DNA of 64,000 nucleotides from Mycobacterium sp. Root265. Its GTDB lineage: Bacteria > Actinomycetota > Actinomycetes > Mycobacteriales > Mycobacteriaceae. Shown here piece by piece: positions 16,470-25,929 of this stretch. Position numbers and translations under genes: made by a program. The DNA lies in assembly GCF_001428895.1 (NCBI RefSeq), contig NZ_LMJA01000031.1, forward strand, positions 315,975 through 379,974, read 5' to 3'. The notes beneath the pieces are model-generated. The model ran no database searches. It saw nothing but the letters and a program-made list of their open reading frames with translations, and had not been told where the DNA came from. How positions within the stretch are numbered: the stretch's first letter is position 1; each line of letters starts with the position of its first letter.

Positions 16470-17420
16470 TTAGCCGGACGGTGTGCGCGCGTCGTCGGGA
16501 AAGTGGGGCATGACGTTGCCGGCGAACCACTCGATACGCCGACAGAGGTCTGCGGGCGTCTCCCATGCCGTATTCAGAATGAGCGAGGTGAATCCGGCGG
16601 CTTCGTGCGCAGCAATGGATTCGATCGTCTGCTGCGTCGTGGCGGCGGTGGTCTGGACGTGAGCATTGTTGACATGGCCGAGAGCCCGGGTGACGGAACG
16701 ATCCGGCTCGCCGTAGGTCAGGCCGAATGAGAATTCGACCGCGTCCGTGTCTCGACCCTCGTCTGTCAGCGCCCTTTTGATTGCTGCGATAGCGGATGCG
16801 AGCTCTGGCAGCTGCCCGGCCATCGGTGCCCAACCCGCGCCGTAAGCGATCAAACGTTCCAGCGGCCGCTTACCGGATCCGGCCACCCAGATGGGGACGT
16901 GCGGCGTCTGCGCACACCGAGGTGCGAATTGGACGGAATCGAACTGGGCATACTTGCCATCGAAGCTGGGCCGCTCCTCGGTCCACAACGCGATCATCGC
17001 CTGGAGATACTCGTCGGTCAGCGGGCCACGCTGCCGAAAGTCGAGCCCAAGTCTGTCGAATTCGTCGGCGCACCAGCCAGACCCAGCCACCACGATCAAT
17101 CGCCCGTCCGACAGCTGATCGAGCGTGGCGATGGCTTTTGCCTGAAGTAGAACTGGTCGATATGGGATGACGGCGGCGTAGAGCAGCAGTTTCATTGTCG
17201 TGGTGTGCGCGGCGATGTGGGAGGCCACAAGAAATGGATCAGGCCACACGGGGCCTAACGGTGCACGCCCGTCAGCGTTTTCGGGAGCAATGATGTGGTC
17301 GGGTATCGCTACAGCGTCGAACCCGCACTGTTCGGCCAGTGTCGCCACGGCTGCGATATCTGCAATCCTGGGCCATCGATCCCACGGATACACCTGGAAC
17401 CCAAACCGCACAGCAGCCAA
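16470..17420 (-). CDS. LLM-class (F420-dependent type) oxidoreductase
   Basis: A 316-aa luciferase-like monooxygenase-fold protein. FGFQVYPWDRWPRI and VAIPDHIIAPE are near the N-terminus, GRLIVVAGSGWCADEFDRLG is the characteristic LLM loop, and IWVAGSGKRPLERL follows. In mycobacteria such proteins commonly use F420, sometimes FMN, to oxidise or reduce ring or alcohol substrates. It is the first gene of a unit with the secreted esterase (22-bp gap). Its start is 28 bp from a copy of the regulon palindrome shared with the divergent CAP gene. Substrate unknown. Confidence 0.88.
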   Translation of the reverse strand: MAAVRFGFQVYPWDRWPRIADIAAVATLAEQCGFDAVAIPDHIIAPENADGRAPLGPVWPDPFLVASHIAAHTTTMKLLLYAAVIPYRPVLLQAKAIATLDQLSDGRLIVVAGSGWCADEFDRLGLDFRQRGPLTDEYLQAMIALWTEERPSFDGKYAQFDSVQFAPRCAQTPHVPIWVAGSGKRPLERLIAYGAGWAPMAGQLPELASAIAAIKRALTDEGRDTDAVEFSFGLTYGEPDRSVTRALGHVNNAHVQTTAATTQQTIESIAAHEAAGFTSLILNTAWETPADLCRRIEWFAGNVMPHFPDDARTPSG

Positions 17421-17447
17421 TCCCTTCGGTAGCTAGTGTCCTTTGTT

Positions 17448-17463
17448 ACTTTACATGTACAGT
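17448..17463. promoter_or_regulatory. Regulon palindrome, site 1 (LLM / CAP divergent promoter)
   Basis: ACTTTACATGTACAGT matches the consensus ACTATACATGTATAGT at 14 of 16 positions. It lies between the LLM gene (start 17420) and the CAP-domain gene (start 17516), so it can serve both directions. Confidence 0.8.
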
Positions 17464-17515
17464 TCGATTTGCTGTAAAGAATCGGTCGAAACCCTCTGCG
17501 TGACTAGGTGACGAG

Positions 17516-18043
17516 ATGCGCTATCCATCAGACATATACCTGCATGCCGCGCGGCGTCCTGCTAACGCGGCCGCCCTGGCCGCCCTGGCCGCCGCAGTAG
17601 CGCCCTTGTTGCCCGTCGCACCAACGGCCCATGCCGATAATCGGCGACTCAACGAGAGCGTGTTCGTCAATATCTTCACCGCGCAGCACCGCAATGGATG
17701 CAGGACCGACACTCGACTTGATCCGCGCCTGGTAGAAGCGGCACAACGTCACACGTTCGATGTCCGTGACCACCGAAACATAAACGGCAGCATCGGCTCC
17801 GACGGAAGCACCACACAGGACCGAGCCCTCGCCGCCGGCTTCGCGGGATCGGTCGCGGAGACAGTTGCGATTAATCCCGCGCTGGCGATCAGCGGCGTCG
17901 AGATACTTAATCAGTGGTGGCACAACCCGGTCAGTCGAGCGATCATGCAGGACTGTAGTCATGATGCTGTCGGAGTCTGGTCGGAGAACAGTCTCGACCG
18001 CACCGTGGTCGTCGCTGTCTACGGCAGCAGCGCGGTCCAATGA
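17516..18043 (+). CDS. Secreted CAP-domain (SCP/PR1-like) protein
   Basis: A 175-aa protein with a long signal peptide (alanine-rich core, cleavage near AHA-DN at residue ~41) and a CAP fold. Visible features are HRNGCRTDTRLDPRLVEAAQRH, then AETVAIN and a C-terminal CSHDAVGVWSENSLDRTVVVAVYG. CAP proteins in other groups bind sterols and lipids, which fits a place beside a lipid importer, but that role is inferred here. Its stop overlaps the start of the DUF732 gene (ATGA), so the two are translated together. Palindrome site 1 lies 53 bp upstream. Confidence 0.85.
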   Translation: MRYPSDIYLHAARRPANAAALAALAAAVAPLLPVAPTAHADNRRLNESVFVNIFTAQHRNGCRTDTRLDPRLVEAAQRHTFDVRDHRNINGSIGSDGSTTQDRALAAGFAGSVAETVAINPALAISGVEILNQWWHNPVSRAIMQDCSHDAVGVWSENSLDRTVVVAVYGSSAVQ

Positions 18044-18396
18044 GCGTCACGCGGAGGGTGTCGCTGTCCGCGCTGATCGCCGGATGCGGCATTGCAACAA
18101 GCATGGTGCTCAGTACACCGACAGCATTGGCCGACGAGGTCGCCTATCTGGTCAATGTGACTGTGCGACCGGGTTACAACTTCGCGAACGCAGAAGCTGC
18201 ACTGGCCTATGGCCGTTCGATATGCGGACGGGTCCGCAACGGACTGGCCTACCCTGAACTCATCTCGACCGTCAAGCACGACTTCGCCACCAACGACAGT
18301 TACCAGGCGTCCTACCTGATATCTCAGTCTGCTCAGGAGCTCTGCCCCGACGTCATCTGGCAGCTCAGGCATTCGGCCGCCGGATTTCGGGGCTGA
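18040..18396 (+). CDS. Secreted DUF732 protein
   Basis: A 118-aa exported protein: signal peptide to about residue 31 (TALA-DE), then a DUF732-type domain of ~80 residues with two conserved cysteines (SICGRV and ELCPDV) that could form a disulfide. DUF732 is typical of mycobacteria and has no known function. It is translationally coupled to the CAP protein and convergent with the last mce-associated gene, 6 bp away. Both exported proteins sit under the same palindrome as the esterase unit, an unusual set beside an mce operon. Confidence 0.85.
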   Translation: MSVTRRVSLSALIAGCGIATSMVLSTPTALADEVAYLVNVTVRPGYNFANAEAALAYGRSICGRVRNGLAYPELISTVKHDFATNDSYQASYLISQSAQELCPDVIWQLRHSAAGFRG

Positions 18397-18402
18397 GGCG
18401 GT

Positions 18403-18972
18403 CTACACGGGGTCGAAACCGGAGACCAACCACTTGCCGTCGACGTGGTCCATCGTGACGCGCACGCTGGATGTGCTGGCGGTGGGAGGGTCATCACCGA
18501 CAATCAGGGTCTGATTGACAAAGACCAAGACCACGGCGCGGTTCGGGGTTGCCGACACCGATGCTGCGGCGGGCACACTCGCTTCGGCTGAAACGCCCTT
18601 GTCTCTGGCACCCGGTATCACGACGTCTTTGGTGAGCGAGCGGTAGGAGTCGCGGAATGCGCCGGTCAGCTTGGATTCAGCTTCGGTCAAGTCTTGTTCT
18701 ACGGTGTCCGGCTGGTACGACAGGATCGCCACAGCGGCCTCGGAGGCCGCAGCGAACGAGCTTTGCGCAGCTGACCCGGACGATTCCAGCGACCATTGCT
18801 GCCAGCGCAGATAACCAAGGCCACCAGCGGCGCCGACGATCAGCACCGCAAGCGCGCCATAGGTCAAAAATTTCCGTCCCACACGACTCCGCGGTTGCGG
18901 CGCTGTCGCGGATTCTGCTGGTGACGGTGTCGACTCTACGATGTCTGTTTTAGGTGTGCTGATTTCGGTCAC
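18403..18972 (-). CDS. Mce-associated membrane protein (second)
   Basis: A 189-aa Mas-type protein: short cytosolic N-terminus, one transmembrane helix (FLTYGALAVLIVGAAGGLGYLRW, about residues 36-58) and an extracytoplasmic domain ending in a cystatin/NTF2-like strand pattern (VRVTMDHVDGKWLVSGFDPV). Mas proteins are thought to stabilise Mce transport complexes. The GTG at 18972 was chosen because GGAG lies 6 nt upstream; a longer in-frame ATG at 19077 would overlap the previous gene. It is the last gene of the ten-gene yrbE-mce operon. Confidence 0.85.
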   Translation of the reverse strand: MTEISTPKTDIVESTPSPAESATAPQPRSRVGRKFLTYGALAVLIVGAAGGLGYLRWQQWSLESSGSAAQSSFAAASEAAVAILSYQPDTVEQDLTEAESKLTGAFRDSYRSLTKDVVIPGARDKGVSAEASVPAAASVSATPNRAVVLVFVNQTLIVGDDPPTASTSSVRVTMDHVDGKWLVSGFDPV

Positions 18973-19001
18973 GTTGGCTCCATTTGCCCGACGGGGATTG
19001 A

Positions 19002-19619
19002 TTACGGGACGAACTGCACATTGGACACCTTGGCTTCCTGCCCTGGTGGCTGTGTCACGGTGATACGCATCCGCCACGCCCGGGGCTGTGCCTCTTCGGC
19101 TCCGGCGAGCGACGTTTGGACCGCTACTGCCACGAGTACGTCCGCGGACTCGCCGTCCTGAGATTCCAGGCCGGCTTCGGTCACCGTACCCACGGATTTC
19201 GACTGCGATTCAGCTACGGCAGCGACGAATTCTCCTGCACGCTTCTCAAAGTCATCATGGAAGTCGCCGACGCTACCCGTGAGGATCCTCTCGATGTCGG
19301 CATTGACGGTCGTGTGGTCGATGGTCGTGAGGTTGAGCGCAGTTTGTCGCCCGACGTCCACCAGCATCTGCCGGTGTTGGACGGCACGACGCTCTTCGGA
19401 AACGTTGTTGAACATCCACACTCCGGCGCCCGCGAGCCCAGCCAGTACGACCAGCATCAACAGCAAGGCGATCCGCGCGATGGGTCGCGACTTCTTCAAA
19501 GTGGGGACCTCGTCAGTCGCGCGGGGGTCGGCGCTGGTGTTCTGCTCGACCGGCTGGTCGGAAATATCATCGCCGGTCAGCTCTACGGGCTGGCCGGGGG
19601 TGTCAGCATCGATTGCCAT
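19002..19619 (-). CDS. Mce-associated membrane protein (first)
   Basis: A 205-aa protein with an acidic cytosolic N-terminus, one transmembrane segment (IALLLMLVVLAGLAGAGVWMF, about 51-71) and a periplasm-side helical/strand domain ending VTQPPGQEAKVSNVQFVP, the Mas pattern. Its start overlaps the end of mceF by 37 bp, which argues for tight coupling. It probably forms part of, or steadies, the Mce transporter together with the next gene. Confidence 0.88.
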   Translation of the reverse strand: MAIDADTPGQPVELTGDDISDQPVEQNTSADPRATDEVPTLKKSRPIARIALLLMLVVLAGLAGAGVWMFNNVSEERRAVQHRQMLVDVGRQTALNLTTIDHTTVNADIERILTGSVGDFHDDFEKRAGEFVAAVAESQSKSVGTVTEAGLESQDGESADVLVAVAVQTSLAGAEEAQPRAWRMRITVTQPPGQEAKVSNVQFVP

Positions 19620-21031
19620 GTCTTGTCTTTCGGGGCGGTGTGGGCGAGGTCGGCTTGTGTGTAGAGCTTGCCGTCAGGTCCGAGATAACTGCCGGTGGCT
19701 GGGTCATACTCGGCAACGGCTACCGGTGGCAGGGGCTGCGCCGCGGGAACCATCGGAGTGTTTTCCGGGAGTTGCGGAACACCTTGACCGGACAGGGTGG
19801 CGTTGGGATCGCCTTTCCAGTTGTATCCGTCGTTGAGCGGAACGTACGGTTGGTCGCTTTCGCACATCTTCACCGTGGGTGCTCGCTTGCCGGGGACGGT
19901 CAGGCACGGCAGGTTGCGCGCACCACGCACGTTGCGGTCTGCGTCCTGCGGAATCCGGCAGTAAATGTCACCGGCCGGACGCTCGGGCGAGTCCACTGAG
20001 GCCGGTGTGCGCATTTGTTGGGCAGGAAGGAAACCGGTCGCGCACGTTGTCGGATTGTTCAAGTTCAGGTTGAAGCTCAGGAATGCGCCCTTGAAGTCCT
20101 GCTTGGTGCCGAGGTTGGCGATGACGCCGGCCTGAAGCGCAGCCACGCCCTGCGGAAGCAGAACGAGCAGCTGCTCCACCGCAGGCTGATACGTCACGGC
20201 AATCTGACCGAGACTGACCAGATTGGACAACAGCACCGGCACGGTTGGCTGTATACGGTCGATGAGCTGTTGCGCCTCCGCGGCCGCGGGACCACCGTTG
20301 GTCAGGATGCCCGAAACGGCTGAATCGCTCGTACGCAGTTCGTCGGTGACGGTGGCGACGTGGCTGGCCCACGCATCAATGGAGTCGGCGGTGTCGGCTT
20401 GGGAATCCAAAACAGGTTGGGCTTGTTCGATGAGGGCCGTAAGCGAGTCGAGATTTGCCTGAGCATCGATCGCGAGGGTGGTCGACCCTCGGACAAACCG
20501 AGCGATTTCGGCTCCGAGTCCGCCTATCGCGGTATGGGATTCGTCGATAACGGTCTGCAGATTCTCGCGCGGTATGGCCTGCAGGCCGGTGTTCGTGGCA
20601 TCCAGCAGGGCATTGATGTCCGGCGGGACCGTCGCGTCGGCCGCCGGGATGAGGGCGCCGTCAGCCAGCGACGGTCCATCGCCGCTTCGGGGTAGCAGGG
20701 CAACATACTGCTCACCGACCGCGGACTGGCTGTGCACCTCTGCCCGGACATCGGCAGGAATGGCGACACCCGAGTTGAGCGACAGCCTGGCGACGACACC
20801 AGTGGGCGTCAGGTCCACCGATTGGACGCGGCCGACTTCAGTACCCCGGTAGGTGACGTTAGCGTTCTTGTATAGACCGCCTGTCTCCGGCAACTGCAGT
20901 GTCACCGTGTAGCGACCCACGCCGAACAATTGTGCGGGCAACTTCATGTAGCCGAAGATCATGACCCCGGCGAAGATTATTGCGACGACGGTGAACACGG
21001 CCAACTGCACCTTGACGCGACGAGTGAGCAT
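19583..21031 (-). CDS. mceF: Mce-family protein F
   Basis: A 482-aa Mce protein. It has an N-terminal transmembrane anchor (VQLAVFTVVAIIFAGVMIFGYM), then the MCE/MlaD domain (TVTLQLPETGGLYKNANVTYRG to about residue 115), a long helical stalk and a C-terminal Pro-rich tail. Six Mce subunits are thought to build a tunnel carrying lipids across the envelope to the YrbE permease. It follows mceE after 1 bp. Position and MCE-domain form (GGLYKNANVTYRGTEVG) identify it as the F-type subunit. Confidence 0.93.
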   Translation of the reverse strand: MLTRRVKVQLAVFTVVAIIFAGVMIFGYMKLPAQLFGVGRYTVTLQLPETGGLYKNANVTYRGTEVGRVQSVDLTPTGVVARLSLNSGVAIPADVRAEVHSQSAVGEQYVALLPRSGDGPSLADGALIPAADATVPPDINALLDATNTGLQAIPRENLQTVIDESHTAIGGLGAEIARFVRGSTTLAIDAQANLDSLTALIEQAQPVLDSQADTADSIDAWASHVATVTDELRTSDSAVSGILTNGGPAAAEAQQLIDRIQPTVPVLLSNLVSLGQIAVTYQPAVEQLLVLLPQGVAALQAGVIANLGTKQDFKGAFLSFNLNLNNPTTCATGFLPAQQMRTPASVDSPERPAGDIYCRIPQDADRNVRGARNLPCLTVPGKRAPTVKMCESDQPYVPLNDGYNWKGDPNATLSGQGVPQLPENTPMVPAAQPLPPVAVAEYDPATGSYLGPDGKLYTQADLAHTAPKDKTWQSMLTPPASP

Positions 21032-21032
21032 G

Positions 21033-22166
21033 TCACGGCCCCTGATTCAGGTTGTAGGGAACGGTCAGCGGATTTCCCGATGTGTATGGGCTGGGGATCT
21101 GTCCGATGGTGCGTCCCCACTGCAATTCGAGGCGGGTTAGCGCACCCTCGAACCGAGTGCCGGTCAGGAATGAATTATCGAGCCGACTCAGTGTGAGATC
21201 GACGATCGCGGTGAGGTTTCCGGTGTCGCCGCGGATCCATTTCTCGATCGTTTCGTTCGGGAATGGGTAGGTGGTGATCATGCTCAACGACTTGGTCATC
21301 GCGGGCCCCGCGTTGGCAAGTGACTGCAGCACCGGACCGAGGTTCTTTAGATTCTGGACCAGCGATTCCTTGGTCTGATGTGCTGCATCGGCGGCCAGGG
21401 CGCTGAATTGTCCGATCTGAACGAGTGCTTCGGACAGGTTATTCCGTTGCTCGCTCAGCACTGCCAGTGCGTCTGGCAGTGTGCGCAGAGCTTCGTCGAC
21501 GACCGTCTTATTCTCAGCAAATGTCCCGACGAGTCCGTTGAGACTTTCTGTCGCAGCGATGATGTCGTCGGTCTGGGAATTGGTGTTGGCGATGAAGATG
21601 TCCAGCTGGTTGATGAGGTCGCGTAGGTCCTGTTCGCGGCCGGCGAAGGCTGTGGCGAATGCCGTGGTGATGTCCTGAATCTGCCCGATCCCGCCGCCGT
21701 TGAGCAGCATCGACACCGTGGCCAGGGTCTGCTCGGTGGTCGGGTAGGCGCCTGCACGTTCGAGGGGGATCAGCGATCCATCGTGCAGCTTTCCTTCCGG
21801 TGGGAGATCAACTGGGGGCGCCAATTCGATGTGCAGCGACCCCAGAAGGCTTGTCTGACCAACCTTTGCCGTCGCGTTGGCGGGTAGGACGACATTCGGG
21901 TCGAGTTGCATGGTGACCAGAGCGTGCCAGCCTTGCGGCTGGATGGCGGTCACACTGCCCACCGTCACGTCACCGACACGAACCCGCGAATTACGTTGAA
22001 TATTGGTTACATCCGGCAGCTGTGCCTGCACGCTGTAGGACCCCGGCCCCTTGCCGGCGGTGCCGGGCAGAGGCAGCGAGTTCACGCCCTGCCATTCGCA
22101 GCCGGCCAGCACTGCACAGGCTGCTGCCGCGGCGGCGACGACACGCACACGATGCGAGCCGGTCAT
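21033..22166 (-). CDS. mceE: Mce-family lipoprotein E (LprK-like)
   Basis: A 377-aa Mce subunit and the only lipoprotein of the set: signal peptide with lipobox LAGC, lipidated cysteine C23. The MCE domain follows (SYSVQAQLPDVTNIQRNSRVRVGDVTVG), then a helical region and a C-terminal GNPLTVPYNLNQGP. It overlaps the mceD stop by 4 bp. Lipidation would anchor this subunit at the outer face of the plasma membrane, part of the lipid-conducting complex. Confidence 0.94.
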   Translation of the reverse strand: MTGSHRVRVVAAAAAACAVLAGCEWQGVNSLPLPGTAGKGPGSYSVQAQLPDVTNIQRNSRVRVGDVTVGSVTAIQPQGWHALVTMQLDPNVVLPANATAKVGQTSLLGSLHIELAPPVDLPPEGKLHDGSLIPLERAGAYPTTEQTLATVSMLLNGGGIGQIQDITTAFATAFAGREQDLRDLINQLDIFIANTNSQTDDIIAATESLNGLVGTFAENKTVVDEALRTLPDALAVLSEQRNNLSEALVQIGQFSALAADAAHQTKESLVQNLKNLGPVLQSLANAGPAMTKSLSMITTYPFPNETIEKWIRGDTGNLTAIVDLTLSRLDNSFLTGTRFEGALTRLELQWGRTIGQIPSPYTSGNPLTVPYNLNQGP

Positions 22167-23533
22167 GAGCCGGCCACCGGGGGCACCATGAGTCCGGGCA
22201 GACCGGCACTGGGCGTGGTCGCGATCGGGTCGGGCGGTAGCAGCGGCGGCACGTCGGCGGGGTGCGCTTCAGCAGCCAGAGCGGGCCCGCTCGACGATGC
22301 AGGCGGACCGGCCGCGTCCGGTGGGGTCGGCGCCTGTGCCGGTGCAGGCGCCGGCGGTGGTGGCACGTAATCGGGGCGCATCCACTCTTCGCTATAGGTG
22401 ACCTCGTTGGGTCGCGTCTGTGCGCCAACGATGGGGTTGAGGCCGATCGGTGGGAAATTGAACATCCGGTTCTTGACGATCGGCGAAAGGTACTGGACGC
22501 AGAGCTTGGCTGATTGCTCGGCATTGAGCCGAGAAGCGGCTTGTATTGCGCCGCAGAGGAAACCGACTGGGTTGGAGAAGTTCTGTGCTGCCAGCACCCC
22601 GGTGAATGTTGCCTGGGCTGGTTGGTAGATGTTGACGAAGTTGCTGATCGAGGTCGGGGTGACGTGCAGGGTCTGCTTGATGTCGTCGCGACTGTCGTTG
22701 AGTGCCTGCGTGATAGATGCCAGTTTGTCGGTGGTGATGCCCACCGTTTCTCGGTTGTCGGCGACGAAGGTTTGTACCTGACCGACTACGGTATTGAGGT
22801 CTTCTGCTGCTGTCGACACCTCGGTCGGGTCGTTGGCGAGCACGCCGGTGACCGCGGCGAGATTCCGGTTCAATTGTGCCATCAGATCTGCACTCCCCTG
22901 TAGGCCCGACACCAGCGTGGACAGGTTGCGCACCGTGGAGAAGATATCTGTCGAATGATCGCCAAGCGCGGAGAACGCTTGCGAAAGCTTCACCAAGGTG
23001 TCGCGGATGTTGGCGCCCTCTCCGCGCAGGTTGTCTGCGGCCGTGTCGATGAACGCTCCCAGCGTGCTGACCCCCCCGGGTTCGGCGGGTTGCAACGTCT
23101 CGGTGAGGCGCTCCAGCTGGGCTCGGAAGTCGTCCCACTCCACCGGCACGGCGGTGCGCTCTTGGGGAATGACCGCGTCGTCTTGCATGGTCGATCCGCC
23201 GGTATAGGCGGGGGTGAGTTCGAGCGCCCGGGATGTCACCAGGTTCGGCGACAGGATGACGGCTTTGGCCTCGGCGGGCACCTTGTACTGCCTACCGAAA
23301 TAGAACGTGATCTTGACCCTGTCAGGTTCGGGTTCGATGCGTTCGATCTCGCCGACAGGAATTCCCAGAATCCGCACCTCGTCACCGGTGAAGATTCCGT
23401 TGCTGTTCGCGAAGTAGGCAGTGACCGTGGTCCGGGTGAAACGATTTGTTGCACCCAATGCGTACACCAGTCCGCTTAAGACCAGTACAACCAGCGTGAA
23501 CGCCAGGCCGATGCGGAGTCGGCTTACGGTCAT
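22163..23533 (-). CDS. mceD: Mce-family protein D
   Basis: A 456-aa subunit. TM anchor near residues 7-27 (GLAFTLVVLVLSGLVYAL), MCE domain (VTAYFANSNGIFTGDEVRILG, IPVGEIERIEPEPDRVKITF), helical needle region and a long Pro/Ala-rich tail. The ATG at 23533 overlaps the mceC stop (ATGA); the longer ORF reading from 23722 is inside mceC and rejected. Part of the six-subunit lipid import tunnel. Confidence 0.94.
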   Translation of the reverse strand: MTVSRLRIGLAFTLVVLVLSGLVYALGATNRFTRTTVTAYFANSNGIFTGDEVRILGIPVGEIERIEPEPDRVKITFYFGRQYKVPAEAKAVILSPNLVTSRALELTPAYTGGSTMQDDAVIPQERTAVPVEWDDFRAQLERLTETLQPAEPGGVSTLGAFIDTAADNLRGEGANIRDTLVKLSQAFSALGDHSTDIFSTVRNLSTLVSGLQGSADLMAQLNRNLAAVTGVLANDPTEVSTAAEDLNTVVGQVQTFVADNRETVGITTDKLASITQALNDSRDDIKQTLHVTPTSISNFVNIYQPAQATFTGVLAAQNFSNPVGFLCGAIQAASRLNAEQSAKLCVQYLSPIVKNRMFNFPPIGLNPIVGAQTRPNEVTYSEEWMRPDYVPPPPAPAPAQAPTPPDAAGPPASSSGPALAAEAHPADVPPLLPPDPIATTPSAGLPGLMVPPVAGS

Positions 23534-24867
23534 GGGAGAGGTCCCATCTGTTGCGGTGAGGGCTCGCCCGGCGCCTGCTGGAAGATCGGCGGATAGAGAG
23601 GAATTTCTGCCGTACCCGGCGCCGGCGGACCCGGGGGCGGCCCGCCGGGGGCAGGTGCGGGCAGTGGCTTGCGGTAGGGATAGCAGCCCGGTCCGGGGGT
23701 GGGCGCCCCTGGCGCTCCGCATGCTTGGTCTCCAGCGTTACCGGTGATGGCATCAGGCACGGTCAAGCGTGGTTCACCACCTTGGCCCGTCCGCGGGAAC
23801 GGGGCGGGCAGGGCCGGAGTACCGGGCTGTCCGACTTGGGGATCGACGAGTTGCGAGGGCAGCAACACATTGGGGTCCAGACCCAGATCGGAGAAGGCAG
23901 CGTCGACAAAAGGCTGCACAAACTGCCCGGGCAGAAGGTTCGAGATGTAGGCGTTGAAGAATGGCCCTGAGGACACCGACTCCCCCAATGACATCGAATA
24001 GGCGTTCAGCCGGACGATCGATTCCTGGACTTTGCCTTTGCGGTCATCGACGATCGTCAGAACGCCGTTGAGTTTCTCCAGGGCGGGTTTGAGCGTCTCG
24101 TTGTTGTCCTCGATGAACCCGCCGAGTTCGCGACTTGCCGCAGAGATGTTGCGGGATATGGCGTCCAGGGAAGCGCTCTGATTGCGCAGCTCGGCCAATA
24201 AGGCGTTGGTCGCTGACACCAATGTCACGATCTGGTCGGTACGTTCGCGCAGAACAGTCGTAGCTTTCCGGGCATTTTCGAGCAGGCTACGCAGCTGGGC
24301 GTCGCGTTTGTTGAGTGTGTCGGCGAACCGTGCCGCTCCCTGAATCGCGATCTTCAGATCGGGCGGCGTCTGGGCAAAAGTCTGGGCGATCGTGTCTAGG
24401 GACTGAGACACTTGACCGGTGTCCAATCCGCTGATCGTCTCGGTCAGGTCACCGAGTGCCTCCGGCAGCTGATACGGCGATGTCGTGCGCGTCAGCGGAA
24501 TCGGCCCAGCGATCGAGGAGTCTCCACGCGGGATGACTTCCAGCACTTTTGAACCCAGCAGGGTCTTGGTCTTGATGGCCGCTTCCGTTCGGTCACCGAG
24601 CGGAATCGATTCATCTACGGTGAAGGTGACGAGCACCTGCGCGCCGTCGAGTTGAAGTCCGGTCACTTCACCGACGCGATACCCGCCGACCTGTACCGCC
24701 GCCCCGGAGGTCAGGCCCCCGGCTTGGGCGAAGAACGCTTCGTAGGTCTCACCAGAGTTGAAGAACGGCAGCTTCTTGTATTGCAGCGCGCCGAGGACCA
24801 GTGCGATGGCGATGACGACGCCGACGGCACCGACGATGTAGGGGTTACGTTCGGAGAAACGTTTCAT
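23530..24867 (-). CDS. mceC: Mce-family protein C
   Basis: A 445-aa subunit. It starts MKRFSERNPYIVGAVGVVIAIALVLG, the usual MceC anchor, then an MCE domain (YEAFFAQAGGLTSGAAVQVGG), a helical stalk and a Pro/Gly-rich end. The ATG at 24867 overlaps the mceB stop by 4 bp, deciding the start over the ATG five residues upstream. Same complex as its neighbours. Confidence 0.94.
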   Translation of the reverse strand: MKRFSERNPYIVGAVGVVIAIALVLGALQYKKLPFFNSGETYEAFFAQAGGLTSGAAVQVGGYRVGEVTGLQLDGAQVLVTFTVDESIPLGDRTEAAIKTKTLLGSKVLEVIPRGDSSIAGPIPLTRTTSPYQLPEALGDLTETISGLDTGQVSQSLDTIAQTFAQTPPDLKIAIQGAARFADTLNKRDAQLRSLLENARKATTVLRERTDQIVTLVSATNALLAELRNQSASLDAISRNISAASRELGGFIEDNNETLKPALEKLNGVLTIVDDRKGKVQESIVRLNAYSMSLGESVSSGPFFNAYISNLLPGQFVQPFVDAAFSDLGLDPNVLLPSQLVDPQVGQPGTPALPAPFPRTGQGGEPRLTVPDAITGNAGDQACGAPGAPTPGPGCYPYRKPLPAPAPGGPPPGPPAPGTAEIPLYPPIFQQAPGEPSPQQMGPLP

Positions 24868-25898
24868 GGTTTCGGTGCGCACCGTCCTGACGACTGTCCG
24901 GCCGCCTTGACGTAAACCGGCTGTCCGCCTTTGCCATTGAGTTTGAGAATGACATCACACAGATAGAAGCTGAAGAAGTCGCCGTAGAGTCCCTGGCGGC
25001 CCAACGCGCGGTACTTGTCGGGCAGTGTGTCCAGGAGGTTGGCGAGGTACTCGTGGTCGGTGAGCGCCTGTGCGGCCACCCGGTCGGTTTGGTTCACCAC
25101 CATGTTCAGCGGGGGCCGCGCCTCGGATAGCAGATCGGCGATGGTGCCGGCGGCGTCGTTGGCGTATGCCACGGTATTGCTGATATCTCCCCGTCGATCC
25201 GACAGGGCCGTCACCAATTCCGACAGCGAGCGGACACCCTTATCGAACTGGGTGTTTTGATCTCCCAACGATGTCAGCACTGTGTTGAGGTTGGTGATCA
25301 CCTGGCCGATCAGTTCGTCACGGTCAGCAAGAGTGTTGGTCAACGTCGATGTCTGGCTCAAGAAGGAACTGATGGTGGTTCCCTGGCCTTGCAGTGCCTG
25401 GATCAACTGGCCGCTCAGCGCGTTGACCTGATCGGGATCCAGTGCGCGAAACAGAGGCCGGAACCCTCCGATGAGGGCGTCCAGGTCAAGTGCGGAGTCG
25501 GTGCGCGCCAGCGGGATCGTCTGACCGGGCTGTAGCTGACGTACGCTGCCTGCACCTTCCTCTACTGCCAGATAGCGGTCGCCGATCAGATTGTCGTAGC
25601 GCACCGCGGCGCGGGTGCCCTCGGTCAAACTTACCGCTGCGGGGTCAACGCTGAATTCGACCAGAACGACTGCATTCGGCTGCACCGCAATTGATTTGAC
25701 CTTACCCACTTCGACGCCGGCCATGCGAACAAAGTCGCCGTCTTTGAGGCCTGAGACGTTGTTGAATTCGGCGCGGAAGGTGTTCTCTTCGTTGAAGCGT
25801 AGTTGTGCGAACACTGCGAGCAGACCGACCAAGCCCAGAACGCACACCACGACGAAGACGATGAGTCTCCAGATTGCTCCTGCGAGATTGTCTTTCAC
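24864..25898 (-). CDS. mceB: Mce-family protein B
   Basis: A 344-aa subunit with a GTG start at 25898 preceded by AGAGGTGG. TM anchor (LIVFVVVCVLGLVGLLAVFAQL), MCE domain (FRAEFNNVSGLKDGDFVRMAG, VEVGKVKSIAV), helical stalk and a C-terminal FFSFYLCDVILKLNGKGG, the conserved MceB end. It lacks the Pro-rich tail of its neighbours, as is usual for B. It lies 31 bp after mceA. Confidence 0.94.
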   Translation of the reverse strand: MKDNLAGAIWRLIVFVVVCVLGLVGLLAVFAQLRFNEENTFRAEFNNVSGLKDGDFVRMAGVEVGKVKSIAVQPNAVVLVEFSVDPAAVSLTEGTRAAVRYDNLIGDRYLAVEEGAGSVRQLQPGQTIPLARTDSALDLDALIGGFRPLFRALDPDQVNALSGQLIQALQGQGTTISSFLSQTSTLTNTLADRDELIGQVITNLNTVLTSLGDQNTQFDKGVRSLSELVTALSDRRGDISNTVAYANDAAGTIADLLSEARPPLNMVVNQTDRVAAQALTDHEYLANLLDTLPDKYRALGRQGLYGDFFSFYLCDVILKLNGKGGQPVYVKAAGQSSGRCAPKP

Positions 25899-25929
25899 TG
25901 TGCCACCTCTTTTCGGGCTGGTGTGGTCG